A stretch of 64,000 nucleotides of DNA from Rhabdaerophilum sp. SD176 (lineage in GTDB: Bacteria > Pseudomonadota > Alphaproteobacteria > Rhizobiales > Beijerinckiaceae). The stretch lies in NCBI RefSeq assembly GCF_030143245.1, contig NZ_JARJNS010000002.1, positions 558,001-622,000 on the forward strand, read 5' to 3'. Below, one piece after another: positions 51,872-60,980 of the stretch. How positions within the stretch are numbered: position 1 is the first letter of the stretch; the number at the start of each line of letters is the position of its first letter. Both the position numbers and the translations under genes were made by a program. The notes below the pieces were generated by a model. That model made no database searches, was not told the origin of the DNA, and was given only the letters and a program-made list of their open reading frames with translations.

Positions 51872-52564
51872 TCAGTCGCGGATGGCAATGAAGCTCTTGG
51901 TCAGGCCGAAGAAGCGTTCCTTGATCATGCGGGCCGGTTCGGGGAACAGGGCCCGGAACCGCACGGCATCGACCATGATCGCATCCTCGCAGAAGCGCAT
52001 CGCATCATCGAGGGTCGCGGCCTTCGGAAACGCGCCGAGAGCCATGTGGCGCGTCCACCAGATGCGCATCGGCATCGGCAGCCAATGGAAGAACGGAGCG
52101 CGGAAATGCGGCTCGATCGGGAAGCCGAACGCGGGCGTCTGCACATAATAGCACGGGGCGAGGCGTTGGACCTCCGCCGCCATGGCGCGCATGGCTGCCC
52201 AACGGCCAACATGCTCGATGACTGAATTGGAATGGACGATATCGAAGCTGTTATCCGCGAATTCCGGCATTGCGCAGGCATTGCCAGCCAGCGAGGTGAA
52301 GCGCGGATCGCTCACGCGCTCGGCCTGAAGGTTGACGAGCGTGAAATGCACGTCATGCCGTTTCCAGAGCGGTTCGACCGCCAGCCAGTATTCGGCGGTG
52401 CCGCCGACATCGAGAATGCGGGCGGAGCCTTTCTCCGCCACCACCTTGTCGATCAGCGCCGTGATATAGGCAAAGCGTTTCAGGCGGAACGAACTCAGCG
52501 GCGAGGCCTCGCCCTGGATGGAAATCTTGTTCGCGGTCTGGATCGTTCCGGATGCTGATGCCAT
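51872..52564 (-). CDS. Class I SAM-dependent methyltransferase
   Basis: The 230-residue protein has a Methyltransf_11-like fold: motif I RILDVGGTAEYW at about 48-59, NLQAERVSD, GNACAMPEFADNSFDIVHSNSVIEHVG. The tail mentions a long Phe/Trp/Met-rich segment (FFHWLPMPMRIWWTRHMALG), which may lie on the membrane. The substrate is unknown; lipid or sugar methylation is possible. It is placed between fumC and DUF4169, a pair often adjacent in related genomes. Confidence 0.85.
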   Translation of the reverse strand: MASASGTIQTANKISIQGEASPLSSFRLKRFAYITALIDKVVAEKGSARILDVGGTAEYWLAVEPLWKRHDVHFTLVNLQAERVSDPRFTSLAGNACAMPEFADNSFDIVHSNSVIEHVGRWAAMRAMAAEVQRLAPCYYVQTPAFGFPIEPHFRAPFFHWLPMPMRIWWTRHMALGAFPKAATLDDAMRFCEDAIMVDAVRFRALFPEPARMIKERFFGLTKSFIAIRD

Positions 52565-52686
52565 GCCTTAGCCCTTCCTGTTCTGCCGAAAGGGCTTAGG
52601 CCGGGCATGTTTGACAACCCCTAAACGCCGGTAAAAAGCCGGGTTTTGTGATGAATCCCGGTTTAAGGCGATTGTCGGAATGCCGC

Positions 52687-54072
52687 TCAGCCCGGTGAGA
52701 TCATGTTTTCTGGGCGGACGATGGCATCGAAATCATCCGCCGGGATGCCGTCCTTGATCGCTTCCTCGCGCAGGGTCGTGCCGTTCTTGTGCGCGGTCTT
52801 GGCGATCTTCGCCGCGCGGTCATAGCCGTATTTTTCCTTCAGCGGCGTGACCAGCATCAGCGAGTTGCGCAGGCCGGCCTCGATATTGTCGAGGCGCGGC
52901 TCGATGCCGACAACGCAATTGTCGGTAAAGGACACCGCCGCATCGGCCAGAAGGCGGACCGATTGCAGGAAATTATAGGCCATCATCGGGTTGAAGACGT
53001 TCAGCTCGAAATGGCCCTGGCTGCCGGCAAAGCCGATCGCGGCATTGTTGCCATGGATATGCGCGGCGACCTGGGTCAGCGCCTCGCACTGGGTCGGGTT
53101 GACCTTGCCCGGCATGATCGAGGAGCCCGGCTCGTTTTCCGGCAAAGCGAGTTCGCCGAGGCCGGCGCGCGGGCCCGAACCGAGGAAGCGGATATCGTTG
53201 GCGATCTTGAAGCAGCTCATTGCCACGGTGGTGATGGCGCCATGGGTCATGACCATCGCGTCATGGGCGGCCAACGCCTCGAACTTGTTCGGGGCCGAGG
53301 TGAAGGGCAGGCCGGTGATGCCGGCGATCTTTTCCGCCACCTTCTCGGCAAAGCCGACCGGCGAGGCGAGGCCGGTGCCGACGGCGGTGCCGCCCTGCGC
53401 GAGTTCCATCAGCATCGGCAACGTCATCTCGACGCGGGCAATGCCGTTCTCGATCTGCTTGGCATAGCCGGAGAATTCCTGGCCGAGCGTGACGGGCGTG
53501 GCATCCTGCGTGTGGGTGCGGCCGATCTTGATGATATGCGCCCAGGCTTTCGCCTTTGCATCCAGCGCGTGGTGCAGGTGCTTCAAGGCCGGCAGCAGCC
53601 GCTCCACCACTTCCGCGGCGCAGGCAATGTGCATCGCCGTCGGGAAGGTGTCGTTCGAGGATTGCGACATGTTGACATGGTCATTCGGATGGACCGGCTT
53701 CTTCGAGCCCATCTCGCCGCCGAGCATCTCGATGGCCCGGTTCGAGATGACCTCGTTGGCATTCATGTTCGACTGCGTGCCGGAGCCGGTCTGCCAGACC
53801 ACCAGCGGGAAATGCGCGTCATGCTTGCCGTCAATCACTTCCTGCGCGGCTTCGATGATGGTGGCGCCGAGCTTCGGATCCAGCTTGCCGAGCGCGATAT
53901 TGGCCTCGGCCGCAGCCCGCTTGACGATGCCGAGCGCCTTGACGATCGGCTGCGGCTGCTTTTCCCAGCCGATCTTGAAGTTCCCGAGGCTGCGCTGCGC
54001 CTGTGCACCCCAGTAGACAGCCTGGTCCACCTCGATCGGGCCAAAAGTATCGGTTTCGATGCGCGTCGCCAT
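52687..54072 (-). CDS. fumC: Fumarate hydratase class II
   Basis: FumC hydrates fumarate to malate in the TCA cycle without an iron-sulfur cluster. The 461-residue enzyme shows [61 protein letters not shown] and the signature [15 protein letters not shown] containing the catalytic Ser loop. ATG at 54072 has GAGAGGCG upstream; in-frame sequence further upstream is antisense to the next gene. Confidence 0.96.
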   Translation of the reverse strand: MATRIETDTFGPIEVDQAVYWGAQAQRSLGNFKIGWEKQPQPIVKALGIVKRAAAEANIALGKLDPKLGATIIEAAQEVIDGKHDAHFPLVVWQTGSGTQSNMNANEVISNRAIEMLGGEMGSKKPVHPNDHVNMSQSSNDTFPTAMHIACAAEVVERLLPALKHLHHALDAKAKAWAHIIKIGRTHTQDATPVTLGQEFSGYAKQIENGIARVEMTLPMLMELAQGGTAVGTGLASPVGFAEKVAEKIAGITGLPFTSAPNKFEALAAHDAMVMTHGAITTVAMSCFKIANDIRFLGSGPRAGLGELALPENEPGSSIMPGKVNPTQCEALTQVAAHIHGNNAAIGFAGSQGHFELNVFNPMMAYNFLQSVRLLADAAVSFTDNCVVGIEPRLDNIEAGLRNSLMLVTPLKEKYGYDRAAKIAKTAHKNGTTLREEAIKDGIPADDFDAIVRPENMISPG

Positions 54073-54231
54073 GATCGCCTCTCGCTGGTCGTGTCGGATG
54101 CTGCGCTCGCTAACACGCGGCGGGAGCGGCTTCAACCGCGACGCAAGTCGTGCCCGGCCGGGGGGGGGAGGCCTGTGCCGTTGTTTTGACAGGACGGGCG
54201 GCGCGTGCCACGTTTTCGGCAGAGCAGGGGC

Positions 54232-55428
54232 ATGGATATGAGACGTTTGCGGTTCGCCTTCTTTCTGGCGCTGGGCTGCGGCTGGTCCGCCGGTGGAACG
54301 GCGCAGAACGTGCCGCCGCCGCCGAACGAGATCGACCTCAAGCTGTTCGACAAGGCGGAGGTGGATCGCTCCAAGGGGTGTTCGCTGGCGCTCTGGCAGG
54401 CCAACCGCGACCCGGAGAATGACCGCTTTGCCTTCATTTTCACCGAGCGATTCCGCGGGACGGCGCATCAGCGCGAGGCGGCGCAGATCAAGATCGGAAC
54501 GAGCATCATTCCGCTCCAGCGGGTGAGCACGGGCGGCAAGAGCGAGGGATACGATCTCTATCCGTTTCAGCTCTACAAGATGCCGGACGAGCAGGGCTAT
54601 GTCGTGCTGGACCTCAAGCTCGAGCCCGAACAAGGCGAGGCGGTGGAGGTTTCCAGCGGCAAGCTGATGGTGACGATGCTCGGCAAGCTGGCCTTTCGTG
54701 CTTCCGTCAAGGGTGGGGCCGGCTGTTCCGGGCCGCCGCTGCCGGGCCCTTCCGCCGCACCGGTCGTAACCGCTCCCGTGCCACGCGGCGGCCCGCTGGG
54801 CGCTCCGCCGAATGTTGCGGGTGGCCCGCTCACGGCCGTGACGATGGCGCCTGGCGGGGCCGCAGGCGGCACGCTTTCCGCCAGCAGCCAGACCCGCCCG
54901 CCCGTTCCGGCTCAGGCGGCCCGGGCGGCTGTTGCCGGGCCGGAGATGTTCGAACGCTATTCGGTGCGCCAGCAGCAGGTGCCGGCCCGGTTCCTGCAAG
55001 GCATCAACAAGCGCTTCGGGTGCACCGTGCCGGCGCAGCGCAATGGCATTACCGGGTTCCAGATGTCCGAGGAATCCGCGATCTGGCAGATCCCCTGTGA
55101 CCGGTTCGGCCAGAACCAGACCTCGGTTTTTGCGCTCGTCTACCTGCCGGCGCCGGACCAGCAATACGAGATCCTTGAAACGCCTTCACCACGCGGGCTC
55201 AACCGCAAGCTGGATTCCGGCGTGCTGATGTCCGCGCAGTGGGATGTCCGCAGCCGGACGGTGACGTCGCTCTATCCGGCCAGCGATCGGCAGGATTGCG
55301 GCATTTTCGAACGCCATGCCGTGACACGGGAAGGCAAGCTCGCGCTGGTGGAATTCCGGGAGAAGACGCGGTGCGACGGCGTGGCCGGACGCCCTGACCA
55401 ATGGCCGCTGGTTTTCGGACGCCGGTGA
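54232..55428 (+). CDS. Secreted protein with DUF1176-like C-terminal domain
   Basis: The 398-residue protein begins with a signal peptide ([20 protein letters not shown], cleavage near GGTAQN). A first domain ([22 protein letters not shown] to [10 protein letters not shown]) is followed by a Pro/Ala-rich linker and a second domain with [31 protein letters not shown] and [12 protein letters not shown], which resembles DUF1176. Paired Cys suggest disulfides in the periplasm. ATG at 54232 or at 54238 could be used; GGGG is just upstream. It is divergent from fumC. Function unknown. Confidence 0.75.
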   Translation: MDMRRLRFAFFLALGCGWSAGGTAQNVPPPPNEIDLKLFDKAEVDRSKGCSLALWQANRDPENDRFAFIFTERFRGTAHQREAAQIKIGTSIIPLQRVSTGGKSEGYDLYPFQLYKMPDEQGYVVLDLKLEPEQGEAVEVSSGKLMVTMLGKLAFRASVKGGAGCSGPPLPGPSAAPVVTAPVPRGGPLGAPPNVAGGPLTAVTMAPGGAAGGTLSASSQTRPPVPAQAARAAVAGPEMFERYSVRQQQVPARFLQGINKRFGCTVPAQRNGITGFQMSEESAIWQIPCDRFGQNQTSVFALVYLPAPDQQYEILETPSPRGLNRKLDSGVLMSAQWDVRSRTVTSLYPASDRQDCGIFERHAVTREGKLALVEFREKTRCDGVAGRPDQWPLVFGRR

Positions 55429-55437
55429 CGCGGGTGA

Positions 55438-56094
55438 TTACTTCTTCTTCCGGAAGGCTTCGAGGCTGACGACCTCCGCACCGCTGCCAGCGGGCTTTTC
55501 GTCCTCGGGGGCTGCAGGAGCAACCGGCTTGGCACGGGATTTCCGGCCCGTCGGCACTTTCTCTACCGTTTCAGCCTGTTTCGGATCGCTGTTTTCCTGC
55601 ACGGTCGACGGCTCCGGCGCAGCCCGCTTGCGCGATTTGCCGCTCTCGAGGGTGGCGATCGCCTCGAGTTGATCTTTCACGCTCGGCTCTTCCGGATCCT
55701 CGCCGGAATCATTGTCTGCCTGTGCCTCGTCCGGCGAGAATTTCAGCCCGAACTGGACCGAGGGATCATAGAAGCCGGTCAGGGCCTCGTAAGGCACGAG
55801 CAGGCGCTCCGGTACGCCGCCGAAGGACAGGCCAACCTCGAAATTGTGGTCACCGACGATCAGGTCCCAGAACTGGTGCTGCAGGACGATCGTCATTTCT
55901 TCCGGGTATTTCTCGCGCAGCCGGGTGGACAGACGCACGCCCGGCGCCTGCGAGCGGAAAGTGATGTAGAAATGATGTTCGCCCGGCAGGCCCGATTTCG
56001 CGGCATCCTGCAGGACCTTGCGCACGACACCGAGCAGGGCTTCCTGCACCATGACATCATAGCGGATCAGGTCTTCGGACGGCGAATCGGTCAT
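55438..56094 (-). CDS. sspB: ClpXP adaptor SspB (alphaproteobacterial type)
   Basis: SspB tethers ssrA-tagged proteins to ClpXP for degradation. The 218-residue protein has the alpha-type substrate-binding domain (LIRYDVMVQEALLGVVRKVLQDAA, HHFYITFRSQAPGVRLS, YPEEMTIVLQHQFWDLIV, FGGVPERLLVPYEALTGFYDPSV) at about 8-120, a disordered acidic/Ala-rich linker, and the ClpX-binding C-terminal motif VVSLEAFRKKK. It lies 135 bases downstream of ssrA on the same strand. Confidence 0.95.
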   Translation of the reverse strand: MTDSPSEDLIRYDVMVQEALLGVVRKVLQDAAKSGLPGEHHFYITFRSQAPGVRLSTRLREKYPEEMTIVLQHQFWDLIVGDHNFEVGLSFGGVPERLLVPYEALTGFYDPSVQFGLKFSPDEAQADNDSGEDPEEPSVKDQLEAIATLESGKSRKRAAPEPSTVQENSDPKQAETVEKVPTGRKSRAKPVAPAAPEDEKPAGSGAEVVSLEAFRKKK

Positions 56095-56170
56095 GGGGCC
56101 CCTTGGCGTCGGCTACCGGACAAGACCCTGATTCTCCGGATCCGGAAAGAGGCGGAGCCCGGCGGTCAGG

Positions 56171-56203
56171 AAAGTGGCAGGCTTCTGTTGCCAGGCGCCT
56201 GCC
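56171..56203 (-). terminator. Possible ssrA terminator
   Basis: On the minus strand GGCAGGC (56203-56197) pairs with GCCTGCC (56182-56176) and is followed by ACTTTCC. The stem is 7 bp with a 14-base loop and the T-run is weak, so termination may be partial and leave some read-through into sspB. Confidence 0.35.
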
Positions 56204-56229
56204 GGCCCCGCCCTACGGTGCTACCCGCA

Positions 56230-56489
56230 AGGACTTAGGTTCGGAATTCCAAACCGCGTTACGCGGCCTGGGCAACCGGAGCATAGTTGTCATTCGCAAC
56301 TATAGGTTTGACCCGATAACGGCGGTATCATGCCGAGCGAAAGTCTACCCTTTACGCCCTCGTCGATCCTGTTTCGCCCCCGCCTCAAGGCCGCATGCGG
56401 CCTTGAGGTGGAGGCGCCGGGTACCGCCCCCGGGTCCGATGGGTTTATTACGACAGCCGTTTATCGCCATAGTCGCCACGAGGACGACA
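56230..56489 (-). ncRNA. ssrA: Two-piece (circularly permuted) tmRNA
   Basis: tmRNA rescues stalled ribosomes and adds a degradation tag. In transcript order (minus strand) the acceptor piece comes first and ends CGCCTCCACC at 56407, with T-arm CCGGG-GGCGGTA-CCCGG; then a 24-base palindromic processing segment (about 56382-56408); then the coding piece beginning GGGGGCGAAACAGGATCGACG at 56381. The 5' GGGGGCG pairs with CGCCTCC to make the acceptor stem. The tag frame, 56297 down to 56259, reads ANDNYAPVAQAA and ends in TAA. A hairpin at 56238-56255 probably marks the 3' end. The -10 is TATATT (56501-56496); outer ends are estimates. The final A of CCA is not encoded. Confidence 0.95.
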
Positions 56490-56682
56490 CGCTCAATATA
56501 GGGGTGTTGTGCGCCGAATTGAAGGGATAAACGCAGAATCTTCACGGTCGCGGCATTTCCCGCGGGAATGGTGGATTTTCTCGGAAATCCGGTGGCATTC
56601 GTTGTGGAATCGTGATCCATTTGCGTGTGCAGCCTGGCCGGATGGCCGGCTTCCGATGAATGTCGTGTGGGAGGGAACGTGC

Positions 56683-57003
56683 ATGGATCATCTTGCAGAC
56701 GTAAAGAAATACACCGCCAAGGTGGATGAGGCTGCCGTCACCGGCATGGCCAAGACCTATGCGCTCGTGATGAGCAAGCCGGATACGCGTTATGTCGCCG
56801 CTTCCGACCCTGAAGAGGTCAAGCGCGTGGTCGAGAATTTCTGCAAGAAGAAGCTTGGCCGCAAGGAAAGCGATGCTGACCTGACCGCTGTGGTCAAGGC
56901 GCAATGCGAGAAGATGAAGGCGGACCGCACGAAGTCGCGCATCACCGTCTATTATCTGATCGCGGAGCATTTCAACCAGCTCTCGATGTTCCACCCGAAG
57001 TGA
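56683..57003 (+). CDS. DUF2853 family protein, 106 aa
   Basis: The start at 56683 has GGGAGG 8 bases before it. The sequence MDHLADVKKYTAKVDEAAVTGMAKTYALVM, RYVAASDPEEVKRVVENFCKKKLG and ITVYYLIAEHF matches the DUF2853 family of small helical proteins. Function is unknown. It is divergent from ssrA with 180 bases between, and a strong terminator follows. Confidence 0.9.
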   Translation: MDHLADVKKYTAKVDEAAVTGMAKTYALVMSKPDTRYVAASDPEEVKRVVENFCKKKLGRKESDADLTAVVKAQCEKMKADRTKSRITVYYLIAEHFNQLSMFHPK

Positions 57004-57053
57004 CGCCTCGCAGGCGCCGCCGCCACGCCCTTGAAGTGGTGTGACGGGTTGTG

Positions 57054-57080
57054 AATGGCCGGTCGCGACCGGCCATTTTC
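57054..57080 (+). terminator. Terminator after the DUF2853 gene
   Basis: A perfect 24-base palindrome (57054-57077, half AATGGCCGGTCG) forms a 10-bp stem with a CGCG loop, and is followed by TTTC. It lies 50 bases after the DUF2853 stop and separates it from thyA. Confidence 0.7.
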
Positions 57081-57126
57081 ATCATGCGCCGCCGATCTTG
57101 TCCGTCGCCCAGCCCCGGACCTGGCC

Positions 57127-57921
57127 ATGCAGATCTACCTTGACCTGATGCAGCGCGTCCTCGACGAGGGCGTCCCCAAGCAGGACCGGACCGGCACCGG
57201 CACGCTGTCGCTTTTCGGAGCGCAGATGCGCTTTGACCTGGCGGAGGGCTTTCCGCTTGTCACCACCAAGAAGCTGCATCTGAAATCGATCATCCACGAG
57301 CTGATCTGGTTCCTCGCCGGTGACACCAATATCAAGTACCTGAACGAAAACGGCGTTTCGATCTGGGATGAATGGGCCGACGAGACGGGCGACCTTGGCC
57401 CCGTCTATGGCCGCCAGTGGCGGAGCTGGGCCAAGCCGGATGGCGGGGTCGTCGACCAGATCGCGGAATTGCTGGTCGAGATCCGCCGCAACCCGGATTC
57501 GCGCCGGCTGATCGTCTCGGCCTGGAACCCTGCTGACATTCCCGACATGGCGCTGGCGCCCTGCCATTGCCTGTTCCAGTTCCATGTCGCGGCCGGGCGG
57601 CTGTCCTGCCAACTATACCAGCGTTCGGCGGACCTTTTCCTCGGCGTGCCGTTCAACATCGCATCCTATGCGCTGCTGACGCATATGATCGCGCAGGTGA
57701 CCGGGCTCAAGCCGGGTGATTTCGTGCATTCTTTCGGGGATGTGCATCTCTATTCCAACCATCTCGAGCAGGCGCGCCTACAATTGACGCGGCAGCCCCG
57801 CCCTCTGCCGGTGCTGAAGCTCAACCCTTCGGTGACCGATCTTTTCGCTTTCCGCTTCGAGGATGTCGCCATCGAGGGATATGATCCGCATCCTGCCATC
57901 AAGGCGCCGGTCGCGGTGTGA
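57127..57921 (+). CDS. thyA: Thymidylate synthase
   Basis: ThyA methylates dUMP to dTMP using methylene-THF, which is oxidised to dihydrofolate and recycled by FolA next door. The 264-residue enzyme has the phosphate-binding Arg in [22 protein letters not shown], the catalytic Cys146 in [10 protein letters not shown], and [23 protein letters not shown] at 57127 is used since the family starts with MQxYL. It overlaps folA by one base (TGATG). Confidence 0.97.
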   Translation: MQIYLDLMQRVLDEGVPKQDRTGTGTLSLFGAQMRFDLAEGFPLVTTKKLHLKSIIHELIWFLAGDTNIKYLNENGVSIWDEWADETGDLGPVYGRQWRSWAKPDGGVVDQIAELLVEIRRNPDSRRLIVSAWNPADIPDMALAPCHCLFQFHVAAGRLSCQLYQRSADLFLGVPFNIASYALLTHMIAQVTGLKPGDFVHSFGDVHLYSNHLEQARLQLTRQPRPLPVLKLNPSVTDLFAFRFEDVAIEGYDPHPAIKAPVAV

Positions 57922-58454
57922 TGGCGGAACATCCTGCTCCCGGGTCGGGTGCCCGGATCGTTATCGTCGCCGCCGTGGCGCGGAACGGCGTCATCGGGCG
58001 CGACAACCGCCTGCTCTGGCGGCTGAAATCCGACATGAGACATTTCCGCGCGCTGACCATGGGCAAGCCGATCCTGATGGGGCGCAAGACATTCGACTCC
58101 ATCGGCAAGCCGCTGCCCGGCCGGCATACGGTCGTCATCACCCGGAATCGCGGCTGGGCCTATCCCGGTGTTGTCGTGGCGCCGGATCCGGAAAGCGGGC
58201 TCGTGCTGGCCCGCGCGCTTGCGGAACAGCACGAGCAGGATGAAGTGATCATCGGCGGCGGCAGCGAGATCTACCGCCATTTCCTGCCTCGTGCCGACCG
58301 GCTCGAGATCACCGAGGTCGATCTTTTGCCAGATGGCGATGCCGTTTTTCCGGCCATCGATGCGCTCGTCTGGCGGGAAGCAAGCCGGCAATCCTTCACC
58401 AAGAATGCCGATGACGAGGCAGACTTTCGCTTTGTCACATACCTTCGGCGTTGA
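57921..58454 (+). CDS. folA: Dihydrofolate reductase with Leu in place of the loop proline
   Basis: FolA reduces dihydrofolate to THF. The 177-residue protein has IVAAVARNGVIGRDN, the catalytic Asp38 in RLKSDMRHF, ILMGRKTFDSIGKPLPGR, and VIIGGGSEIYRHFLPRADRL, all DHFR hallmarks. The normally conserved Pro of the 'LPW' motif is Leu32 here (codon CTC; RLLWRL), matching E. coli Pro21. ATG at 57921 is used; GTG at 57918 would add one residue. It follows thyA with a one-base overlap, as in many bacteria. Confidence 0.95.
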   Translation: MAEHPAPGSGARIVIVAAVARNGVIGRDNRLLWRLKSDMRHFRALTMGKPILMGRKTFDSIGKPLPGRHTVVITRNRGWAYPGVVVAPDPESGLVLARALAEQHEQDEVIIGGGSEIYRHFLPRADRLEITEVDLLPDGDAVFPAIDALVWREASRQSFTKNADDEADFRFVTYLRR

Positions 58455-58520
58455 CCTTCGCGTGTCGAAGACCCAAATGAACATCGTCAAGAACGGGAAT
58501 GGCCGGAGAGAAAGCGCTTC

Positions 58521-59660
58521 ATGAGTAACGGACCCTGGCAGCCAAGGGGGCAGGGCCCCCGCAACCCAAACCCATGGGGCTCCGGCCCCTCGGGCGGCGG
58601 CGGACGTGAGCCACCGGACCTCGAAGACATCCTCCGGCGGAGCCAGGACAAGCTGCGGCGCGTGCTGCCGGGCGGTGGCCCGGGCGGCGAGGGCGGCGGG
58701 CTTTCCAAGCTCGGCGCCGTCGGCATCGCCTTCCTCGGCCTGCTGGCCGTTGTCGGCTGGATGCTGACCGGTTTCTACACGGTCCGGCCCAACGAAATGG
58801 GTATCGAGCGCGTCTTCGGCCGCTTTGCCGCGATCACCGCGCCGGGCCTGAACTGGAACTGGCCCTATCCGATCGGCCGTATCGACAAGCCGACCATCGG
58901 CGTGCAGACGATTGAAATTGGCCTGCGCAGTGGTGCCGGCCCGCGCGGCGGCGTCCGGGATATCCGCGAGGAAAGCCTGATGCTGACCGGCGACGAGAAT
59001 ATCGTCGACGTCGATTTCTCGGTTCTCTGGCTCGTCGATGCGCGCCGACCCCAGGATTTCGTCTTCAACCTCAAGAGCCCGGAAGCCACGGTGAAAGCCG
59101 TCGCCGAAAGCGCGATGCGTGAGATTGTCGGCCGGCGCGACATCCAGCCGATCCTCACCGGCGCCCGCCTCGAAATCGAGCGCGCGGTGCAGGACCTGAT
59201 GCAGAAGACGCTGAATACCTATGGCGCCGGCATTATCGTGCAGCAGGTCCAGCTGATGAAGGTTGACCCGCCCGCCGAGGTCATCGATGCGTTCCGCGAC
59301 GTCCAGGCAGCCCGTGCAGACCAGGAACGCGCGCAGAACGAGGCGCAGACCTATGCCAACAAGGTCATCCCGGAAGCACGCGGTGAAGCCTCGCGCATCA
59401 CCCAGCGGGCCGAGGCCGAGCGCGAGCGCATGATCGCGGACGCCCGAGGCGAGGCCGCGCGCTTCATCTCGATCCTCGACGAATACCAGAAGGCGCCGGC
59501 AATCACCCGGCAGCGCCTCTATCTCGAATCTATCGAACGGATCTATGGTGGCATGGACAAGATCATCATCGACCAGGGCAAGCAGCAGAACGGTGTCGTG
59601 CCGCTCCTGCCGCTCAACGACCTGATGCGCCGCAGCGCCAACGGGCAGGAGAAGCGCTGA
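58521..59660 (+). CDS. hflK: HflK, FtsH protease modulator
   Basis: HflK and HflC form a large membrane cage that surrounds and restrains the FtsH protease. The 379-residue protein has a Gly/Pro-rich cytoplasmic N-terminus (about 1-60), a membrane segment at about 71-91 (GIAFLGLLAVVGWMLTGFY) and an SPFH/band 7 domain (TVRPNEMGIERVFGRFAAIT to YGAGIIVQQVQLMKVDPPAEV), then a long helix rich in EA repeats. GGAGAGAAAG precedes the ATG. Confidence 0.95.
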   Translation: MSNGPWQPRGQGPRNPNPWGSGPSGGGGREPPDLEDILRRSQDKLRRVLPGGGPGGEGGGLSKLGAVGIAFLGLLAVVGWMLTGFYTVRPNEMGIERVFGRFAAITAPGLNWNWPYPIGRIDKPTIGVQTIEIGLRSGAGPRGGVRDIREESLMLTGDENIVDVDFSVLWLVDARRPQDFVFNLKSPEATVKAVAESAMREIVGRRDIQPILTGARLEIERAVQDLMQKTLNTYGAGIIVQQVQLMKVDPPAEVIDAFRDVQAARADQERAQNEAQTYANKVIPEARGEASRITQRAEAERERMIADARGEAARFISILDEYQKAPAITRQRLYLESIERIYGGMDKIIIDQGKQQNGVVPLLPLNDLMRRSANGQEKR

Positions 59661-60535
59661 TGATCCGCTCCGTTCTCGCCTTCATTCTTGCCGGCCTGGT
59701 TGTGGTCGGCGGGTCGGCGCTCTTCGTCGTCGACCAGACCGAGCAGGTGATCGTCACCCAGTTCGGCCAGCCGCGGCGCGTCATCACCACGCCGGGCCTC
59801 AACGTGAAGATGCCGTTTATCCAGAACGTCATCTCGATGGACCGGCGCACTCTCGATCTCGAGACGCCCTCGGTCGAAGCCATCACGTCTGACCAGAAGC
59901 GCCTTGTCGTCGATACATTCGCGCGCTATCGGATCGAAAACCCGCTCCGCTTCTTCCAGGCGACCGGCGGATCGATGATCCGGGGCAACCAGCAGCTTGG
60001 CACCTTCATGGACGCCGCCCTGCGCCGCGTGCTCGGTGAGTCCACCTTCCAGCTTGTCGTGAAAGATGACCGGCAGGGGCTGATCACCCGCATCCGCGAC
60101 CAGGTGAATGTCGAGGCCCAGGCGCTCGGCGTGGCCATTGTCGACATCCGTATCCGGCGTGCCGACCTGCCGGAACAGAACAGCCAGGCCGTTTTCCGCC
60201 GGATGCAGACCGAGCGGCAGCGCGAAGCGGCCGAGTTGCGCGCGCAGGGGACGGAAATCTCCGACCGCATCCGCGCGCAGGCCGACCGTACGGTCACGGT
60301 GACCAAGGCCGAGGCCGACCGGCTTGCCCGCGAAGCCCTCGGTAAGGGCGAAGCGGAACGGACCCGCCTGCTCGCGGATTCCTACAATCGCGACGCCGAG
60401 TTCTTCGCTTTCTACCGGTCGATGCAGGCCTATGAAACCGGCCTGAAATCGGGTGATACGCGGCTGGTCATCACGCCGGAGAGCGAGTTCTTCAAGTATC
60501 TGAACAACCCGGCCGGCGCAGGCCGGGACAAGTGA
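59660..60535 (+). CDS. hflC: HflC, FtsH protease modulator
   Basis: HflC partners HflK in the same complex. The 291-residue protein has an N-terminal membrane segment at about 4-24 (SVLAFILAGLVVVGGSALFVV), an SPFH domain (QTEQVIVTQFGQPRRVITTPGLNVKMPF) and a long C-terminal helix (EADRLAREALGKGEAERTRLL). ATG shares one base with the hflK stop (TGATG), so the two are coupled. Confidence 0.95.
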   Translation: MIRSVLAFILAGLVVVGGSALFVVDQTEQVIVTQFGQPRRVITTPGLNVKMPFIQNVISMDRRTLDLETPSVEAITSDQKRLVVDTFARYRIENPLRFFQATGGSMIRGNQQLGTFMDAALRRVLGESTFQLVVKDDRQGLITRIRDQVNVEAQALGVAIVDIRIRRADLPEQNSQAVFRRMQTERQREAAELRAQGTEISDRIRAQADRTVTVTKAEADRLAREALGKGEAERTRLLADSYNRDAEFFAFYRSMQAYETGLKSGDTRLVITPESEFFKYLNNPAGAGRDK

Positions 60536-60542
60536 ACCAACG

Positions 60543-60570
60543 GGCCGGCGCCTCCAGCGCCGGCCTTCTT
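60543..60570 (+). terminator. Probable terminator after hflC
   Basis: GGCCGGCGC (60543-60551) pairs perfectly with GCGCCGGCC (60557-60565) around CTCCA and is followed by TTCTT. It lies 8 bases after the hflC stop. Confidence 0.6.
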
Positions 60571-60674
60571 CGTGAAACTTGCCGTTGATCCCAGGGGTCA
60601 AGCAGAAGCGAGGCACGCATGGGAGCTGGTCCTGAGCGGGGGTGCATTGCCTCCGGGCCACGTGGTGTGAGACG

Positions 60675-60881
60675 ATGAGTGAGTTTCTCACGGCGTTGGC
60701 CCTTATGTTCGCGATCGAGGGGCTGAGTTTCGCGGCGTTTCCGGGCGCGATGCGAAAGGCACTTCGGGATGCCTCGGAGATGCCGGAGCGCCTTCTCCGC
60801 ATTCTCGGTTTTGCCGCGGCCGGACTGGGGGTTTTCCTTGTCTGGGCCAGCAAGGGTTTTCCGGCGTTCAACCTGTTGTGA
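60675..60881 (+). CDS. DUF2065 family membrane protein, 68 aa
   Basis: This small protein has two membrane segments (FLTALALMFAIEGLSFAAF at about 3-21 and LRILGFAAAGLGVFLVWAS at about 41-59) and the DUF2065 pattern EGLxFxxFPxxMRxxL. It is regularly found between hflC and a Do-like protease. Function is unknown; a link with HflKC/FtsH is a guess from position only. ATG at 60675 is chosen because the family begins MSEFLxAL. Confidence 0.88.
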   Translation: MSEFLTALALMFAIEGLSFAAFPGAMRKALRDASEMPERLLRILGFAAAGLGVFLVWASKGFPAFNLL

Positions 60882-60980
60882 TCGCAGAAAAAAGTGATGA
60901 TTGTGTCGCGTTTGTGCCGCAATTGAACCTTTTGAAATAAGCTGTCGCGGGCGGCGATGGCATGGAGATGAACGAGGGTC

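Noticed and set aside
54160-54168. Run of nine G upstream of the secreted DUF1176-like gene, considered as a phase-variation tract
   Set aside because: It is 64 bases before the start and not placed between a -35 and -10 that I can recognise. One poly-G run in GC-rich DNA is weak evidence.
56345-56620. Minus-strand open frame of 91 codons
   Set aside because: It runs through the tmRNA acceptor piece, spacer and coding 5' end, which explain the sequence better.
60900-60975. Stress sigma-factor promoter before the degP-like gene
   Set aside because: TTGAAC and later GTC were compared with RpoE/RpoH-type consensus, but matches are too poor to call.
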